Shown here: positions 4,980 to 5,635 of the stretch, piece after piece
How the letters are laid out: the number at the start of each line of letters is the position of its first letter
Numbering within the stretch: the stretch's first letter is position 1
NCBI GenBank assembly: GCA_937881505.1
Contig: CALGEM010000339.1
Location: 1-5,635, forward strand
DNA length: 5,635 nt
Direction: 5' to 3'
Origin: an uncultured euryarchaeote
GTDB taxonomy: Archaea; Thermoplasmatota; Poseidoniia; Poseidoniales; Poseidoniaceae
Notes under the pieces: generated by a model
Database searches by the model: none
Told to the model about the DNA's origin: nothing
What the model saw: the letters and a program-made list of their open reading frames with translations, nothing else
Program-made: the position numbers and the translations under genes

Positions 4980-5635
4980 TCACAAGGTCATGGGGCCGCC
5001 AGCGGGCATTTCCTCAAGCATCGTGATGGTCTCACCGCGCAGGCTTGGACCGATGTCAAAGGTGCCAAAGATGCCCTTGTCGGCCAGGTTGTGCGAGAGC
5101 GAGAACCACGTGCGGCCGTAAGCGTCGACACGGATGTCGAGGAAATCACCCAGCCCGCCGCATCGGTTGTAGCCGCAGTCCGGCTCGGTGTCAATGGGGT
5201 CGCCCACCGCGTTGAGTTGGACGGTCGTCAGCAGCGGGGTCTCGTTGAAGGCGTCGGTGGTGTAGGTCAAGTAGGCATTCCAAACCTCATCTTCACCGGC
5301 TGTTTCACCCACGTAGCCAAAGGCGACGGTGCCAGCATCACCAGCGACCACCACCGGGAAGCCGGTGCCGGAGAGGTTGATGGGCGGTGCGATCATCGTG
5401 GCGTTTGACCACGTCTCGCCTTGGTCGCGGGAGTAGGACCAGTAGGGCTTGTTGTCAAGCCCGTTCCACATGGCGTGGACGTTGCCTTCGGAATCCACCT
5501 CGACCTGTGCTTCCTCTGCGTTCCATGTATCGGCCGTGCCGGTGACTTCGGTGGGCAAGGGGTGCTCGGTCCAGGAAATGCCAGCGTTGGTGGTTCGGAA
5601 GACGGAGTAGCCTTCACCGGTGCAGCCCTTGTTGC
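4980..5635 (-). CDS. BNR/Asp-box (sialidase-like) beta-propeller protein, C-terminal part
   Basis: The gene enters from the right edge, and about 217 residues are visible up to the TGA at 4980-4982. No true start lies in the window; the TTG at 5558 is an internal Leu codon, and reading on to 5633 stays open and coherent. Two Asp-box motifs (S/T-x-D/N-x-G-x-S/T-W) are seen, counting from the first full codon at 5633: T14-T15-N16-A17-G18-I19-S20-W21, and the perfect S68-R69-D70-Q71-G72-E73-T74-W75. They are separated by blade-like strands such as D-S-E-G-N-V-H-A-M-W. Further weaker blades follow (GDAGTVAFGY, DAYGRTWFSL). A close cysteine pair in DCGYNRCGG suggests a disulfide and an exported protein. 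Asp-box propellers include sialidases, but also many non-enzymatic surface proteins. The catalytic Arg triad, Asp and Tyr cannot be confirmed, so no glycosidase activity is claimed. No C-terminal membrane segment is present. Confidence 0.78.
   Translation of the reverse strand, partial: NKGCTGEGYSVFRTTNAGISWTEHPLPTEVTGTADTWNAEEAQVEVDSEGNVHAMWNGLDNKPYWSYSRDQGETWSNATMIAPPINLSGTGFPVVVAGDAGTVAFGYVGETAGEDEVWNAYLTYTTDAFNETPLLTTVQLNAVGDPIDTEPDCGYNRCGGLGDFLDIRVDAYGRTWFSLSHNLADKGIFGTFDIGPSLRGETITMLEEMPAGGPMTL

Noticed and set aside
4590..5408. 272-residue plus-strand open frame
   Set aside because: It spans two minus-strand genes with clear DUF1499 and Asp-box motifs and shows no motif of its own.

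Overview
The window looks like a gene-dense piece of an archaeal chromosome, most likely a marine planktonic euryarchaeon of the Poseidoniia (Marine Group II/III) type. This is an inference from style, not from a marker gene. The grounds are very short intergenic gaps, a TATA-like box about 26 bases before an ATG with no Shine-Dalgarno (a leaderless archaeal promoter), very acidic proteins, and an acidic protein ending in a Trp/Tyr-rich 'DGYWWY' tail of a kind I associate with these organisms. No rRNA, tRNA, CRISPR array, insertion sequence or long repeat is visible, and no stretch over 300 bases lacks a gene.

Left part (2-2176, plus strand): the C-terminal part of an S15-type X-Pro dipeptidyl-peptidase/CocE-like serine hydrolase enters from the left edge. 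It is followed after 9 bases by a stand-alone CheY-like receiver protein, probably co-transcribed. After a 54-base gap with its own promoter comes a polytopic membrane protein that resembles the FAR-17a/AIG1/ADTRP family in layout.

Middle part (2202-3610, minus strand): a two-gene unit. A highly acidic soluble protein with a WW-domain-like tail is followed, with a 4-base GTGA stop/start overlap, by an unrecognised five-helix membrane protein. Divergent from it (3687-4433, plus strand) is a JAMM/MPN+ metalloprotease with the full E, HxH, S, D metal-site signature.

Right part (4418-5635, minus strand): a membrane-anchored DUF1499 protein, whose 3' end overlaps that of the JAMM gene tail to tail by 16 bases. 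Upstream of it is the C-terminal part of an extracellular-looking BNR/Asp-box (sialidase-like) beta-propeller protein that runs off the right edge.

The genes do not form one recognisable pathway. The mix is mainly housekeeping and cell-surface: peptide hydrolysis, signalling, membrane proteins and a surface propeller. The most intriguing local unit is the divergent pair of an acidic WW-like-tail protein plus membrane partner against a solo JAMM protease. I see no ubiquitin-like protein, E1 enzyme or defence gene that would turn it into a defined system.
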